A stretch of 61,702 bases of DNA from an uncultured Acidimicrobiales bacterium (GCA_937925335.1 CALEWY010000014.1:1-61702), one strand, 5' to 3'; shown: positions 16,118 to 25,056, numbered from the stretch's first letter. Translations and numbers: made by a program. The notes: generated by a model from the sequence alone, not told the origin.

Positions 16118-17371
16118 GTGTCCAACTTCGTCGACGAGACCAATATTTGCGCCCGGGCCGGTGACGGCGGGGCTGGTTGTGTCGCCATGCGCCGTGAAGC
16201 ACACGTCCCGATGGGCGGGCCAAACGGCGGCGATGGAGGCGATGGCGGCGACGTTTGGCTCGAAGCCGATCGTCAGGTCGCATCACTGTTGGCGTTCCGA
16301 GATCACCCACACCGAATCGCCGACAACGGCAAGCACGGTAAGGGCTCCAACATGCACGGCAAGAAGGGCCCAGACATCTTCGTGAAGGTGCCGGTCGGTA
16401 CGACCGTGCTCGATCACGAAACGAGAGAGCCGCTCGCCGACCTTGCACATCATGGCGACCGGTGGCTTGCGGCTCACGCTGGTTCGGGCGGGCAAGGCAA
16501 TGCCCGATTCCTCTCGAATCGCCGTCGTGCACCCATGTTCGCCGAACAGGGGGAGAAGGGAGAGGAGCGCTGGTTCCGCCTCGAGCTCAAGCTCATGGCC
16601 GACGTCGCACTCGTCGGCTATCCCAACGCCGGAAAGAGCACGCTGATCTCGGTGATCTCAGCGGCGAAGCCGAAGATCGCCGACTATCCCTTCACAACCC
16701 TCGAGCCAAACCTCGGTGTCGTGCGGCTCGATGACGAGACCGAATTCGTGGTCGCCGACATCCCCGGTTTGATCGAGGGCGCCGCCGAGGGCCACGGCCT
16801 CGGCCACCAGTTCTTGCGTCACGTCGAGCGAGCTCGTGTGCTCGTCTACCTCATCGATCTTTCGGCGGTCGACGGCGACTCTCCCGCACGCCAGCTCGAG
16901 GTGTTGCGCGCCGAGCTTGGCCAGTACAAACCAGAGCTGCTCGAGCGGCCGAGCATCGTCGTCGGTTCGAAGTCCGACGTACTCGAAGCGTCCGACTGGG
17001 GTGAGGAGGCCGTCGTCGACTTCTCTATCTCGTCGGTCACCCGCCAAGGCCTGCAACCAATGTTGTGGAAGTTGTCCGAGCAGGTGAAGGAGTCGCGGGC
17101 TGGTGAAGAGGATCGCAGTGGGTTCGTCATCCATCGCCCGCTCGCCGAAGGCATCGAGGTGGGTCGAGAAGACGACGCTGCTTACCGCGTGTATGGCCGA
17201 GCTGCCGAACGCGCCGTGTCGTTGTCGGACATGACCGACCTCGGAGCATTGGATGTCGTCCGTCAACGGCTCGACAAACTGGGTGTAAACAAAGCACTCG
17301 TCAAGGCAGGCATTCTCGACGGCGACACCGTGCGAATTGCTGACTTTGAGTTCGAGTTCTTCCAGGACTGA
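16118..17371 (+). CDS. obgE: GTPase ObgE/CgtA
   Basis: Ribosome-associated GTPase needed for 50S maturation and stress signalling. 417 residues: glycine-rich Obg fold (1-158, GGDGGDGGDVWLEAD), G domain with GYPNAGKST (167-175), the G3 motif DIPGLIEGA and the G4-like SKSD, and a C-terminal OCT domain (about 330-417). GTG start with a TAGACT hexamer six bases upstream. Usually contiguous with rplU-rpmA; here three Tad-like genes intervene. proB follows four bases after the stop. Confidence 0.97.
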   Translation: MSNFVDETNICARAGDGGAGCVAMRREAHVPMGGPNGGDGGDGGDVWLEADRQVASLLAFRDHPHRIADNGKHGKGSNMHGKKGPDIFVKVPVGTTVLDHETREPLADLAHHGDRWLAAHAGSGGQGNARFLSNRRRAPMFAEQGEKGEERWFRLELKLMADVALVGYPNAGKSTLISVISAAKPKIADYPFTTLEPNLGVVRLDDETEFVVADIPGLIEGAAEGHGLGHQFLRHVERARVLVYLIDLSAVDGDSPARQLEVLRAELGQYKPELLERPSIVVGSKSDVLEASDWGEEAVVDFSISSVTRQGLQPMLWKLSEQVKESRAGEEDRSGFVIHRPLAEGIEVGREDDAAYRVYGRAAERAVSLSDMTDLGALDVVRQRLDKLGVNKALVKAGILDGDTVRIADFEFEFFQD

Positions 17372-17374
17372 TCG

Positions 17375-18520
17375 ATGGCCAGGGTTGAACGAACGGACGG
17401 CCGCTCCGTCATCGTCGTGAAGATCGGGTCGTCATCGGTGACGACCGATGACGGTGCGGTCGACCAAGCAGTCGTTGCGAAGCTGGCGCGAGAGGTCGCT
17501 GCAACCCGAGCCCTTGGACATGATGTCGTCATCGTCACGAGCGGAGCGATCGCTGCCGGGATGCCGGCTCTCCTTCGGTCACTCCAGAACGCCGGCAAAT
17601 CCGACGTCACGATTGAACGGGTCGAGGGTGGCCTTCGGGCGGCGAGTGCGATTGGCCAAACCTCGATCATGAACGGCTTCGAGGCGGCGCTCGCCGAACA
17701 CGACCTGCTCGCCGGTCAGGTGCTCTTGGCCCCGACCGACCTCATGTTCCGGCACCGGTACCTGAAGAGCCGCGGAACCCTGCGGGCATTGCTCGACTTC
17801 GGTGCCGTCCCGATCATCAACGAAAACGACGCCATCGCCGATGACGAGATTCGCTTCGGCGACAACGACCGCCTCGCTGCCCTTGTTGCCCATCTGATCG
17901 AAGCCACCCACCTGGTTCTGCTCACCGATACCGATGGCTTGTTCACCGCCGACCCTCGCGTCGATGAGTCCGCCTCGTTGATCGAGGAGATCGTGGCGAT
18001 CGATGCCGAGCTCGAAGCTGCCGCGGGCGGCGCTCGATCTGCTCAGAGCCGTGGGGGTATGGCCTCGAAGCTCGCGGCGGCAAAGATCGCAACCTGGAGC
18101 GGCGTCGAGGCCGTGATCGCCCACGCCGAACGAGAGTCGGTGGTGATCGACGCGGTCGCAGGAACGAGTGGGGTCGGCACTCGGTTCCGAGCTCGTCAGG
18201 GCCGCCTTGCCGCCCGCAAACTCTGGATCGCTTTTGCTCTGCCGTCGAAGGGACGAGTCACCGTCGACGACGGAGCACGACGAGCACTCACGAACGGCGG
18301 CAAGTCGCTGTTGCCTGCCGGTGTCACGTCGGTCGAGGGAACCTTTGGCCCAGACGATGCCGTCGAGATCGTCGATACGGCTGGTGTGGTCTTTGCGAAA
18401 GGCCAGGTTCGGTGGTCGAGCGATCAGCTCGGAGCGTTCGCCGGGTCTCAAACCTCAGCGCTTCCACCAGATCTCAGCGATGAAGTGATCCATCGCGACG
18501 CCCTCGTCGTGCTCCCGTAG
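17375..18520 (+). CDS. proB: glutamate 5-kinase
   Basis: First step of proline synthesis (glutamate + ATP to glutamyl-5-phosphate). 381 residues: amino-acid kinase domain (about 10-275, VVKIGSSSVTT, VTSGAIAAGM, PIINENDAIADDEIRFGDNDRLAALVA) and a C-terminal PUA domain (about 290-370). The obgE-proB pair is common in actinobacteria, but proA, usually next, is not in the window. The stop codon sits in the loop of an inverted repeat shared with the convergent pspA-like gene. Confidence 0.96.
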   Translation: MARVERTDGRSVIVVKIGSSSVTTDDGAVDQAVVAKLAREVAATRALGHDVVIVTSGAIAAGMPALLRSLQNAGKSDVTIERVEGGLRAASAIGQTSIMNGFEAALAEHDLLAGQVLLAPTDLMFRHRYLKSRGTLRALLDFGAVPIINENDAIADDEIRFGDNDRLAALVAHLIEATHLVLLTDTDGLFTADPRVDESASLIEEIVAIDAELEAAAGGARSAQSRGGMASKLAAAKIATWSGVEAVIAHAERESVVIDAVAGTSGVGTRFRARQGRLAARKLWIAFALPSKGRVTVDDGARRALTNGGKSLLPAGVTSVEGTFGPDDAVEIVDTAGVVFAKGQVRWSSDQLGAFAGSQTSALPPDLSDEVIHRDALVVLP

Positions 18521-18534
18521 GACCACGACGAGGG
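18501..18534. terminator. inverted repeat between convergent proB and pspA
   Basis: Perfect 11-pair stem CCCTCGTCGTG (18501-18511) / CACGACGAGGG (18524-18534) with a 12-base loop holding the proB stop codon. No clear T-run on either side; possibly a bidirectional terminator. Confidence 0.5.
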
Positions 18535-18539
18535 TCGAT

Positions 18540-18569
18540 CACATGAACGACTGGCACATGAACGACTGG
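18540..18569 (+). repeat. 15-bp perfect tandem repeat x2
   Basis: CACATGAACGACTGG at 18540-18554 and 18555-18569, just beyond the stop codons of the convergent proB and pspA-like genes. Confidence 0.95.
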
Positions 18570-18574
18570 CTGAT

Positions 18575-19363
18575 CTAAGCGGTCTCGCCCTCGGCCTGAG
18601 CAACCTGGGTTGGCTCGGCGAGTGTCTCGGTGCCCTCGGCAGGAGCGAGTCCGAGCTGGGCTCGGATCTCAGACAAGCGGCCCTGGGCCTCGACATTGAT
18701 CGATGCCTGCTCGACCTCGAGCATGCGGGTCTCGATCGAATCGGCGTTGAGCTCGGCGGCTCCCTTTGCCTTGGCGTAACGACTCTCGACCTTGTCGCGA
18801 ACCTCTTCGAAGCTCGGAACGTCTTGGCCGACCTGCTCGTTGAGCGAGGTCATTGCGGTGTTCAGCTGCTCCTGCATCTTGGCCTGATCGAGCTGGCTGA
18901 GAAGCTTCTGGCGCTCGGTCAGTTTCTTTTGCAGCGCAGCAGAGTTCTGGCTGACGGCACCCTTTGCCTGATCGGCAGCCTGTGATGCCTGGAGGTGGAG
19001 GGCCTTGAGATCCTCGACCTCACGTTCGAGAGCGATCATGCGGTTGGCGAAGCTCTCGGCGGCTGAGGTGTATTCGCCGACCTTCTTGTCGTCGCCCTTC
19101 TTGTTGGCCTCGTCGGCCATCATCACGGCCTGACGGGCATTCTTGGCGACCTTTTCGTAATCCTCCATCGTGCGATTGAGGCGAATCTCGGTCTGCTTTT
19201 GGTTGGCGATGACGTTGGCGGCCTGCTCTTTGAGGCGGCGATGGTTGTCTTGCGCCTCGGTGATGGCCTGCTCGAGCTGAACCTTCGGGTCAGCGTTCTC
19301 ATTGAACGATCCCGTCAGTTTCGCAGTCGTGTATTTCCACCAGCGCTTCATGAGCTTGAACAT
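18575..19363 (-). CDS. pspA: PspA/IM30 (phage shock protein A) family protein
   Basis: ESCRT-III-like coiled-coil protein that stabilises stressed membranes. 262 residues from ATG 19363; the start is chosen because FKLMKRWWKYTTAKL is the typical amphipathic helix and TACGAT sits seven bases upstream. Nearly the whole length is predicted coiled coil (about 25-220, VQLEQAITEAQDNHRRLKEQAANVIANQKQ and on), ending in an acidic Ala/Glu/Thr-rich tail. Downstream of murJ in the same direction with a 34-base gap, so it may be read through or use its own promoter. Confidence 0.88.
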   Translation of the reverse strand: MFKLMKRWWKYTTAKLTGSFNENADPKVQLEQAITEAQDNHRRLKEQAANVIANQKQTEIRLNRTMEDYEKVAKNARQAVMMADEANKKGDDKKVGEYTSAAESFANRMIALEREVEDLKALHLQASQAADQAKGAVSQNSAALQKKLTERQKLLSQLDQAKMQEQLNTAMTSLNEQVGQDVPSFEEVRDKVESRYAKAKGAAELNADSIETRMLEVEQASINVEAQGRLSEIRAQLGLAPAEGTETLAEPTQVAQAEGETA

Positions 19364-19370
19364 GCTGGCG

Positions 19371-19376
19371 ATCGTA
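19371..19376 (-). promoter_or_regulatory. leaderless -10 hexamer of the pspA-like gene
   Basis: TACGAT on the minus strand, seven bases before ATG 19363. It lies inside the short gap after murJ, so pspA can be expressed apart from the operon. Confidence 0.45.
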
Positions 19377-19397
19377 GTCGCCCCGGGGGCCGGTGGC

Positions 19398-21095
19398 TTA
19401 CCGCCTCGATCGAGGTCGAAGACCGATGAACCAGAGTGTTCCGAGATACACGCCGAGCGCACCGACACCGAGCGCGAGAAGGTTGATGATCGGGGGAAGA
19501 TCGATGCGGGCGATCAATCGAGCGGTGACGAACGTGGCAAACGCGGCGATCGCAACACCCAACCCGAGGCCACCGGAGATCGGGTGAAGAAGCCGAGCTC
19601 GTAAACGCCGCCTCAGCAGCTGCCATTCAACCCAGGAGGCCACCGCCGATCCGAGCCCAAGGCCGACCGGACCGAAGTGGGCGAGCGAGGTTCCCTTGGA
19701 CGTTCCTGTCGTCAACTGCTCGCGCTGGGGGAGTGGCTCCCATGGGGGCCAGGACGGGAAGTCACCAACCTGTGTGGTGCCGAGTGGGCCTTCGGAGAGC
19801 GACAGGTCGAGCGCGGACTCGAGGGTGGCAACCTCGCTTGGACCGCTCGGAAGGTTGTCGGCCGCGAGGTGGTCGAGCTGGAGCATGGCGATGAAGCCGA
19901 CGACGACGGCCACGACGAGTCGAACGATCGCGATTCTGGCTGGGCCTTTGACGTCGCCGAGTGCGTAGAGGGCGTTCTGCTTCACCCTGGCCGTCATCGT
20001 GGCAGGGAGGCCGATGGCGAAGGCGGCAAGGGTTGCGGCCATCACGGTGGTGTTGGCGTCGGAGAAGTCGCCTCGCCCGAGCCAGCGATTCGTCTGCTCG
20101 TAGAACGACTCGATCACGATCGCGCCACCACCGAGCGCTCCCGCCGTGATGAGGCCGGCCGGAAGGAGAACCTTGCGCTCAGCCATACGAACACGGGCGG
20201 CGACAGCACCATCGCCACCGCGCTCGCGGCTCATCTCGGTGAGCTCCGAAACCGCAACGCTGAAGCCGAACACGGCGATCGGGATCAGGTAGAGCGGCAT
20301 GATGAGACCGATGGTGGCGAGCGCGCCGTAGGCGAGGAGGCCCGCAAGGCCGAGATCGATGTAGCTGCCGATCTGAACGACGCCACGTCCACCGACCGCC
20401 GGCGCAAACTTCGACAGCACCTCTCGCATCGCTGGTCCGCGGCCGAGCGATGGCCGGAGTGAGGCGAGGCGTCGGACCGACGGGAGTTGCACACCGAGCT
20501 GAAGCAGCGAACCGGCCACAACGGCGAAGGCCGCGAGACGAACCGTCTGTTCCTGGCTTCGACCCAGGATGAGGGCGAGGCTCAACGCAGCGATCTGGGC
20601 GACCGACCACAACACCGGAGCGCTGTAGGACAGCCGGTAGCGGCGATGTGCGTTCAAGATGCCAAGGCACCACGCGGAGATGACCAAGAAGCCAAGGCCA
20701 ACCGCGGTGATGCGCGTCAATTGGACAGCGAGATCGAACCGGTCGTCCTTGATGCCGCCGAACGTCGTGAGCCAAACGAGCGGCCGAGCGGCGATGACGA
20801 TGAGCGCGACGGCAACGACCACGACCGCTGAGAGCAGACCGAGTGCTTGGCCGGCCAGCGTGCGGGCTTCGTCGTCTTGCTCGTCTTCGACGAGCCGCGC
20901 ATAAACGGGAACGAACGCAGCCGAGATCGAACCCTCGCCGAGAAGGTTCTGCAAAAGATTCGGCACCCGCATGGCGGTGCGGAAGGCGTCAGCTGCTGGG
21001 GAGATCCCGAGTGCTGCTCCGAGGACAATCTCGCGAAGCAGCCCAGCGGCCCTGGACGCAAAGATCCCCGAGGCGACTCGGTTCGATCCGCTCAC
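19398..21095 (-). CDS. murJ: lipid II flippase MurJ (MviN family)
   Basis: MOP-superfamily transporter that flips lipid II for wall synthesis. 565 residues, about 14 membrane segments. Signatures include RAAGLLREIVLGAALGISPAADAFRTAMRVPNLLQNLLGEGSISAAFVPVY at the N-terminus and YALGDVKGPARIAIVR later. A hydrophilic insertion of roughly 60 residues (about 420-485, SGPSEVATLESALDLSLSEG to QLTTGTSKGTS) between late helices is unusual. The GTG start overlaps the upstream AAA ATPase stop by four bases (GTGA), implying coupled synthesis. Confidence 0.93.
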   Translation of the reverse strand: MSGSNRVASGIFASRAAGLLREIVLGAALGISPAADAFRTAMRVPNLLQNLLGEGSISAAFVPVYARLVEDEQDDEARTLAGQALGLLSAVVVVAVALIVIAARPLVWLTTFGGIKDDRFDLAVQLTRITAVGLGFLVISAWCLGILNAHRRYRLSYSAPVLWSVAQIAALSLALILGRSQEQTVRLAAFAVVAGSLLQLGVQLPSVRRLASLRPSLGRGPAMREVLSKFAPAVGGRGVVQIGSYIDLGLAGLLAYGALATIGLIMPLYLIPIAVFGFSVAVSELTEMSRERGGDGAVAARVRMAERKVLLPAGLITAGALGGGAIVIESFYEQTNRWLGRGDFSDANTTVMAATLAAFAIGLPATMTARVKQNALYALGDVKGPARIAIVRLVVAVVVGFIAMLQLDHLAADNLPSGPSEVATLESALDLSLSEGPLGTTQVGDFPSWPPWEPLPQREQLTTGTSKGTSLAHFGPVGLGLGSAVASWVEWQLLRRRLRARLLHPISGGLGLGVAIAAFATFVTARLIARIDLPPIINLLALGVGALGVYLGTLWFIGLRPRSRR

Positions 21096-22561
21096 GGCGT
21101 TTCGGGATCACCGTTTTGGTCGGAACGGTCTTGCTCAGAATCGTCTTGCTCAGAATTGTCTTGCTCGGAATCGTCTTGCCCAGACGGGACCGATGCAACG
21201 TCGATGGCTTCGAGGATCGTGAGGTCCTCGTCGGTCGGGCCCTCGATCTCAACGAGGCGGGTCGCATGACGAGCGACCGCAGCTTCGAACAGGTTGCGAG
21301 CAAGACGGCCGTTGCCGAAGCCGTGACCGCGGTCGAACGTGCCAAACCAGACCTTGGCTGCTTCTTCAGCATCGTCGGTCAGGGTGTAGTGACCCTTCTC
21401 GGAGATCAGCTTCAAGATGGCGAGCAACTCATCATCGTCGTAGTCAGGGAACGTGATCGTCTTTGGGAAACGACTCGAGAAACCAGGGTTCGCAGAGACC
21501 AGCTCGGCCATTTCCTTCGGGTACCCGGCCAGGATCACAACCATGGAGTCGCGTCGATCCTCGACTTGTTTCACAACGGCATCGATCGCTTCTCGACCAA
21601 AGTCCTTTTCGCCGCCGCGAATCAGCGAGTAGGCCTCGTCGATGAGAAGAACACCACCGTCGGCCTTTTCAAAGACCTCGCCGACCTTGTTGGCGGTCTG
21701 ACCAACGAAACCAGCGACAAGGCCGCTGCGGTCGATCTCGGTGAGATGGCCCCGCTCGACAACTTCGAGGCTGCGGTAGATCCGGGCGAGCAGGCGGGCG
21801 ACGGTGGTCTTTCCGGTGCCGGGGTTACCGCTGAAGACGAGGTGTTTGTTTGAGTCGATCACCGGAAGGTCGCGATCGGCTCGCATTTTCTGCACGCGCA
21901 ACAGTGCGCTCAAGAGGCGCACCTCTTCTTTGACCGCGTCGAGCCCGATCAGCCCGTCGAGTTCCTCCAAGAGATCATCGAGCGGTTCGATCGGCAGGGG
22001 CTCGGGAGCCTCTTCGGCTTCGACGGCTGCCTTGGCCGATCCGTTGCTTCCGCTTCCATCGACGGCGGTCTCAGAACGGCTGACCGGAAGATTGCCGAGC
22101 AGAAGTCGCTGGAAGTCGACGATTGCCTTGAGCTCATCTTCAGACGGGAACTTGTCGAGGGATGCGACGGTGTGTGCGAGCACCATCGCTTCGTCGTAGT
22201 AGGTCTTTGCGAGCAACGTGTTTCGTCGCTCGTCGATCTGCTTGAGGGTGAGGAAGGTGGCGGACGCACTCGTGAGCCACGACGATTTTCCGACGATCAG
22301 CGTGCTGGTGCGCAGGTCGTTCGGTGTTGCCGCCCCTGGCAAGAGTTGGTGGCTGGCGAACGCGGCAACGATCGCCCACAACTCGTCGTCGGAGTGGCGA
22401 CCGTCGGAATCGACGATCGCACACGTGAGATTGAACGCCTCAACGATGGCGTCTCGCTCGAGTTGCTCGCTCGACACCGAGGTGCCGACAGCCGCCTCTT
22501 TCAGCGCAGCACCGACGGTGCGGCGAAATCGTTCAACAGCATCCGACAGGCCTCGATCCAT
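21092..22561 (-). CDS. CbbX/SpoVK-type AAA+ ATPase with N-terminal TerB-like domain
   Basis: 489 residues. The N-terminal 150 residues are helical and include LTCAIVDSDGRHSDDELWAIVAAF, resembling the metal-binding TerB/DjlA fold. After an acidic linker comes a CbbX/SpoVK/EccA-like AAA+ module: GLDAVKEEV, Walker A SGNPGTGKT (244-252), Walker B GGVLLIDEAYSL (about 299-310), a sensor region VILAGYPKEM, and SRFPKTITFPDY. The C-terminus is an Asp/Ser/Glu/Gln repeat (about 463-480) encoded by a 4x15-bp tandem repeat. Overlap with murJ and the pspA downstream suggest a role in envelope maintenance; that is inference. TAGGCT lies nine bases before the start. Confidence 0.85.
   Translation of the reverse strand: MDRGLSDAVERFRRTVGAALKEAAVGTSVSSEQLERDAIVEAFNLTCAIVDSDGRHSDDELWAIVAAFASHQLLPGAATPNDLRTSTLIVGKSSWLTSASATFLTLKQIDERRNTLLAKTYYDEAMVLAHTVASLDKFPSEDELKAIVDFQRLLLGNLPVSRSETAVDGSGSNGSAKAAVEAEEAPEPLPIEPLDDLLEELDGLIGLDAVKEEVRLLSALLRVQKMRADRDLPVIDSNKHLVFSGNPGTGKTTVARLLARIYRSLEVVERGHLTEIDRSGLVAGFVGQTANKVGEVFEKADGGVLLIDEAYSLIRGGEKDFGREAIDAVVKQVEDRRDSMVVILAGYPKEMAELVSANPGFSSRFPKTITFPDYDDDELLAILKLISEKGHYTLTDDAEEAAKVWFGTFDRGHGFGNGRLARNLFEAAVARHATRLVEIEGPTDEDLTILEAIDVASVPSGQDDSEQDNSEQDDSEQDRSDQNGDPETP
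21121..21180 (-). repeat. 15-bp tandem repeat x4 in the AAA ATPase C-terminus
   Basis: Four units of the CAGAATCGTCTTGCT type (21121-21135, 21136-21150, 21151-21165, 21166-21180) differing by one to three bases. On the minus strand they encode repeated (D/N)DSEQ just before the stop codon. The length keeps the frame. Confidence 0.95.
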
Positions 22562-22570
22562 GATCGGCTG

Positions 22571-22576
22571 AGCCTA
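22571..22576 (-). promoter_or_regulatory. -10 hexamer of the AAA-murJ-pspA operon
   Basis: TAGGCT on the minus strand nine bases before ATG 22561. The 102-base gap to the divergent moxR holds both promoters. Confidence 0.45.
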
Positions 22577-22649
22577 GTTCGCCCCAGTGCGCAGAGGTGC
22601 AAGTGGCCTGAGTGTGAAACCAATTTGTGAGCAGGTTGGGTACCGGCGG

Positions 22650-22655
22650 TACGGT
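22650..22655 (+). promoter_or_regulatory. leaderless -10 hexamer of moxR
   Basis: TACGGT eight bases before ATG 22664, with no Shine-Dalgarno between. Confidence 0.5.
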
Positions 22656-22663
22656 ATCCCGCC

Positions 22664-23557
22664 ATGACCCACCGTTTCGAGTCTGTTGATGCTGTCCGTA
22701 AAGGCCTCCGTGAGGTCGACTATCTCGCGGACGACGGCATCGCAGGCATTGCCTACCTCGCCGACCGCCTCGAGAAACCAGTTCTGATCGAGGGCCCTGC
22801 CGGCACCGGCAAGACCCAGCTCGCCAAGTCGGTCGCCGACATGATCGGCGCTCGCCTCATCCGACTGCAGTGCTACGAAGGGCTCGACGAGTCCAAGGCG
22901 TTGTACGAGTGGAACTACAAGAAGCAGTTGCTTCGTATCCAGACCGAGCGTGGTGAGGACTGGGGAGAGATCGAAGACGACATCTTCTCCGACGAGTTCT
23001 TGCTCACCCGTCCGTTGCTCGAAGCCATCCGAGCCGATGATCCGGTCGTGTTGCTCATCGACGAAGTTGACCGCGTCGAGGTGGAGACCGAAGCGCTCCT
23101 GCTCGAGCTGTTGTCCGACTATCAGGTGTCGATTCCTGAGCTCGGAACGATCGAAGCCAAGCAGATCCCGCTCGTGTTCCTCACGTCGAACAACACCCGT
23201 GAGCTTTCCGAAGCACTCAAGCGTCGTTGTCTGTTCCTCCACCTCGACTACCCCGAGATGGAGCGCGAGAAAGAAATCGTCAAGACCAAGGTTCCCGACA
23301 TCACCGAAAACCTTGCCGACCAGGTCGCTCGCATCGTGCGGTCGATTCGCAACCTCGAGCTGAAGAAGGCGCCGTCGGTCTCAGAGACCATCGATTGGGC
23401 CCGCACGCTGATCCTTCTTGGCATCGACCAAATCACCGAGGCTGATGCAGTCGAGACGGCCAACGTTTTGTTGAAGTACCGCAGCGACATCGACAAGGTC
23501 GTCAAAGAGTTCGGATCGAACGCCGCCGCCCACTTCGAGCCAGCTGCGGGGAACTGA
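22664..23557 (+). CDS. MoxR-family AAA+ ATPase
   Basis: 297 residues; chaperone-like AAA+ protein that works with a VWA-domain partner to insert cofactors or mature complexes. Walker A EGPAGTGKT (43-51), Walker B VVLLIDEVDR (128-137), and sensor SNNTRELSEALKRRC. The adjacent CoxE-like VWA gene starts three bases after the stop, giving a MoxR/VWA pair similar to CoxD-CoxE of CO dehydrogenase clusters. No CO dehydrogenase or molybdenum enzyme gene is in the window, so the client is unknown. Confidence 0.93.
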   Translation: MTHRFESVDAVRKGLREVDYLADDGIAGIAYLADRLEKPVLIEGPAGTGKTQLAKSVADMIGARLIRLQCYEGLDESKALYEWNYKKQLLRIQTERGEDWGEIEDDIFSDEFLLTRPLLEAIRADDPVVLLIDEVDRVEVETEALLLELLSDYQVSIPELGTIEAKQIPLVFLTSNNTRELSEALKRRCLFLHLDYPEMEREKEIVKTKVPDITENLADQVARIVRSIRNLELKKAPSVSETIDWARTLILLGIDQITEADAVETANVLLKYRSDIDKVVKEFGSNAAAHFEPAAGN

Positions 23558-23559
23558 TC

Positions 23560-25056
23560 ATGGCCGGCGAGAACGGCGCGACCACGGGATCGACTGCCAC
23601 GACGGTGGTGCCGGACAGTCCGCTCTTCAACCTGCTCGAGGGGTTCGTCGTCGAGCTTCGAAGCGCCGGCCTGCCGGTGTCGTTGTCGGAAAACATCGAT
23701 GCCGCCGAGGCGGTCCGGCACATTCCGATCGAGGACCGAGACGCGTTCAAGTACGCACTCGCCGCCACGCTCGTCAAGAACAACGCCCACTGGAAGACCT
23801 TCGAAACGCTGTTCGAGGTCTACTTCTCGCTGCGCGGCAAGGAATACGCCATCAACGGCGACGGCGATGACCCCTTCGGTGATCTCGACTTCGACGACGA
23901 AGACGGCCAAGAGGGTCCTCCCGGTGCCGGGGGAGAGGGCGGCGGTGAGGGCATGAGCCCTGAGCAGCTCGCCGAGATGCTCTTCCAGGCGCTCATGAAG
24001 GGCGACCAAGCCCTGATGCGGATGCTCGCCAAGCAAGCCGTGAAGAAATACGCGGGGATGGAGCCAGGGCGCCCGGTCGGCGGCACCTACTACCTCTACC
24101 GCACCCTCCGGAATCTCGATCTCGACGGGATGATGGAACGGCTGATGGAGCAGGCCAAAGAAGAACAGCCCGACATGAGCCCGCTCGATGAGCGCCTGCA
24201 AAAAGACGAGAACGAAACCCGCATCGACGAACTCCGCAAAGAGATCGAGGCAGAGATTCGTCGGCGTCTCGTTGCTGACCGTGGCGCAGAGGCCATGGCC
24301 AAAACACTGCGCAAGCCGCTGCCAGAAGACGTCGACTTCATGCATGCCAGTCGTGAGGAGATGGCCAATCTGCGCCGAGCGATCTATCCGCTCACCCGCA
24401 AACTTGCCGTCCGGCTTGCCCGCAAGCGTCGCCACGGCCGAAAGGGCCCGCTCGACTTCCGAAACACGGTGCGCCACAGCCTCAGCTACGGCGGTGTCCC
24501 GGCTGAGCCGAAGTTCCGCTATCCCCGGCCCTCAAAGCCCGAGATCATCGTGATCGCGGACATCTCCGGGTCGGTTGCGGCGTTCGCTCGGTTCACCCTG
24601 CATCTCGTCTACGCCATCTCTGGCCAGTTCTCGAAGGTCCGAGCGTTCGTGTTCATCGACGGCCTCGATGAAGTCACCCGCTTCTTCGAAGGTGTCGACG
24701 ACATTGCCGAGGCCGTTCACCGGGTGAACACCGAAGCCGACGTCGTGTGGGTCGACGGTCACTCCGACTACGGCCACGCCTTTGAAGTCTTCTGGGACAA
24801 CTACGGCAACGACATCAACTCCAAGAGCACCGTGCTGGTCCTTGGCGACGCCCGGAACAACTACCACGCCTCGCAGGCCTGGATCATGAAAGAGATTCAG
24901 CAGAAGGCTCGCAAGCTGTTCTGGCTCAATCCAGAGCCAAAGGCCTACTGGAACACCGGCGACTCGATCGTTGGTGAGTACGGGGCCCACTGCGACGGCA
25001 CGTTCGAGGTGCGCAACCTGCGCCAGCTCGAGAAATTCGTCGACAACCTCGTCTAG
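23560..25056 (+). CDS. CoxE-like VWA-domain protein
   Basis: 498 residues. The N-terminal part has an acidic Gly-rich linker (about 100-135, DFDDEDGQEGPPGAGGEGGGEG). The C-terminal third is a von Willebrand A domain with MIDAS DISGS in IIVIADISGSVAAFARF and the conserved GGHSDYG-type VDGHSDYGHAFEVFWDNY, plus LVLGDARNNY. It forms a pair with the upstream MoxR ATPase; the two presumably act together on an unidentified client. The three-base spacing implies one transcript. Confidence 0.9.
   Translation: MAGENGATTGSTATTVVPDSPLFNLLEGFVVELRSAGLPVSLSENIDAAEAVRHIPIEDRDAFKYALAATLVKNNAHWKTFETLFEVYFSLRGKEYAINGDGDDPFGDLDFDDEDGQEGPPGAGGEGGGEGMSPEQLAEMLFQALMKGDQALMRMLAKQAVKKYAGMEPGRPVGGTYYLYRTLRNLDLDGMMERLMEQAKEEQPDMSPLDERLQKDENETRIDELRKEIEAEIRRRLVADRGAEAMAKTLRKPLPEDVDFMHASREEMANLRRAIYPLTRKLAVRLARKRRHGRKGPLDFRNTVRHSLSYGGVPAEPKFRYPRPSKPEIIVIADISGSVAAFARFTLHLVYAISGQFSKVRAFVFIDGLDEVTRFFEGVDDIAEAVHRVNTEADVVWVDGHSDYGHAFEVFWDNYGNDINSKSTVLVLGDARNNYHASQAWIMKEIQQKARKLFWLNPEPKAYWNTGDSIVGEYGAHCDGTFEVRNLRQLEKFVDNLV

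Noticed and set aside
18501-18569. Transposon end or attachment site
   Set aside because: The inverted repeat is a local hairpin at convergent stop codons and the direct repeats are tandem; no transposase or integrase is nearby.
23248-24477. 409-codon minus-strand frame
   Set aside because: Antisense to MoxR and CoxE-like genes, which carry clear Walker and MIDAS motifs.
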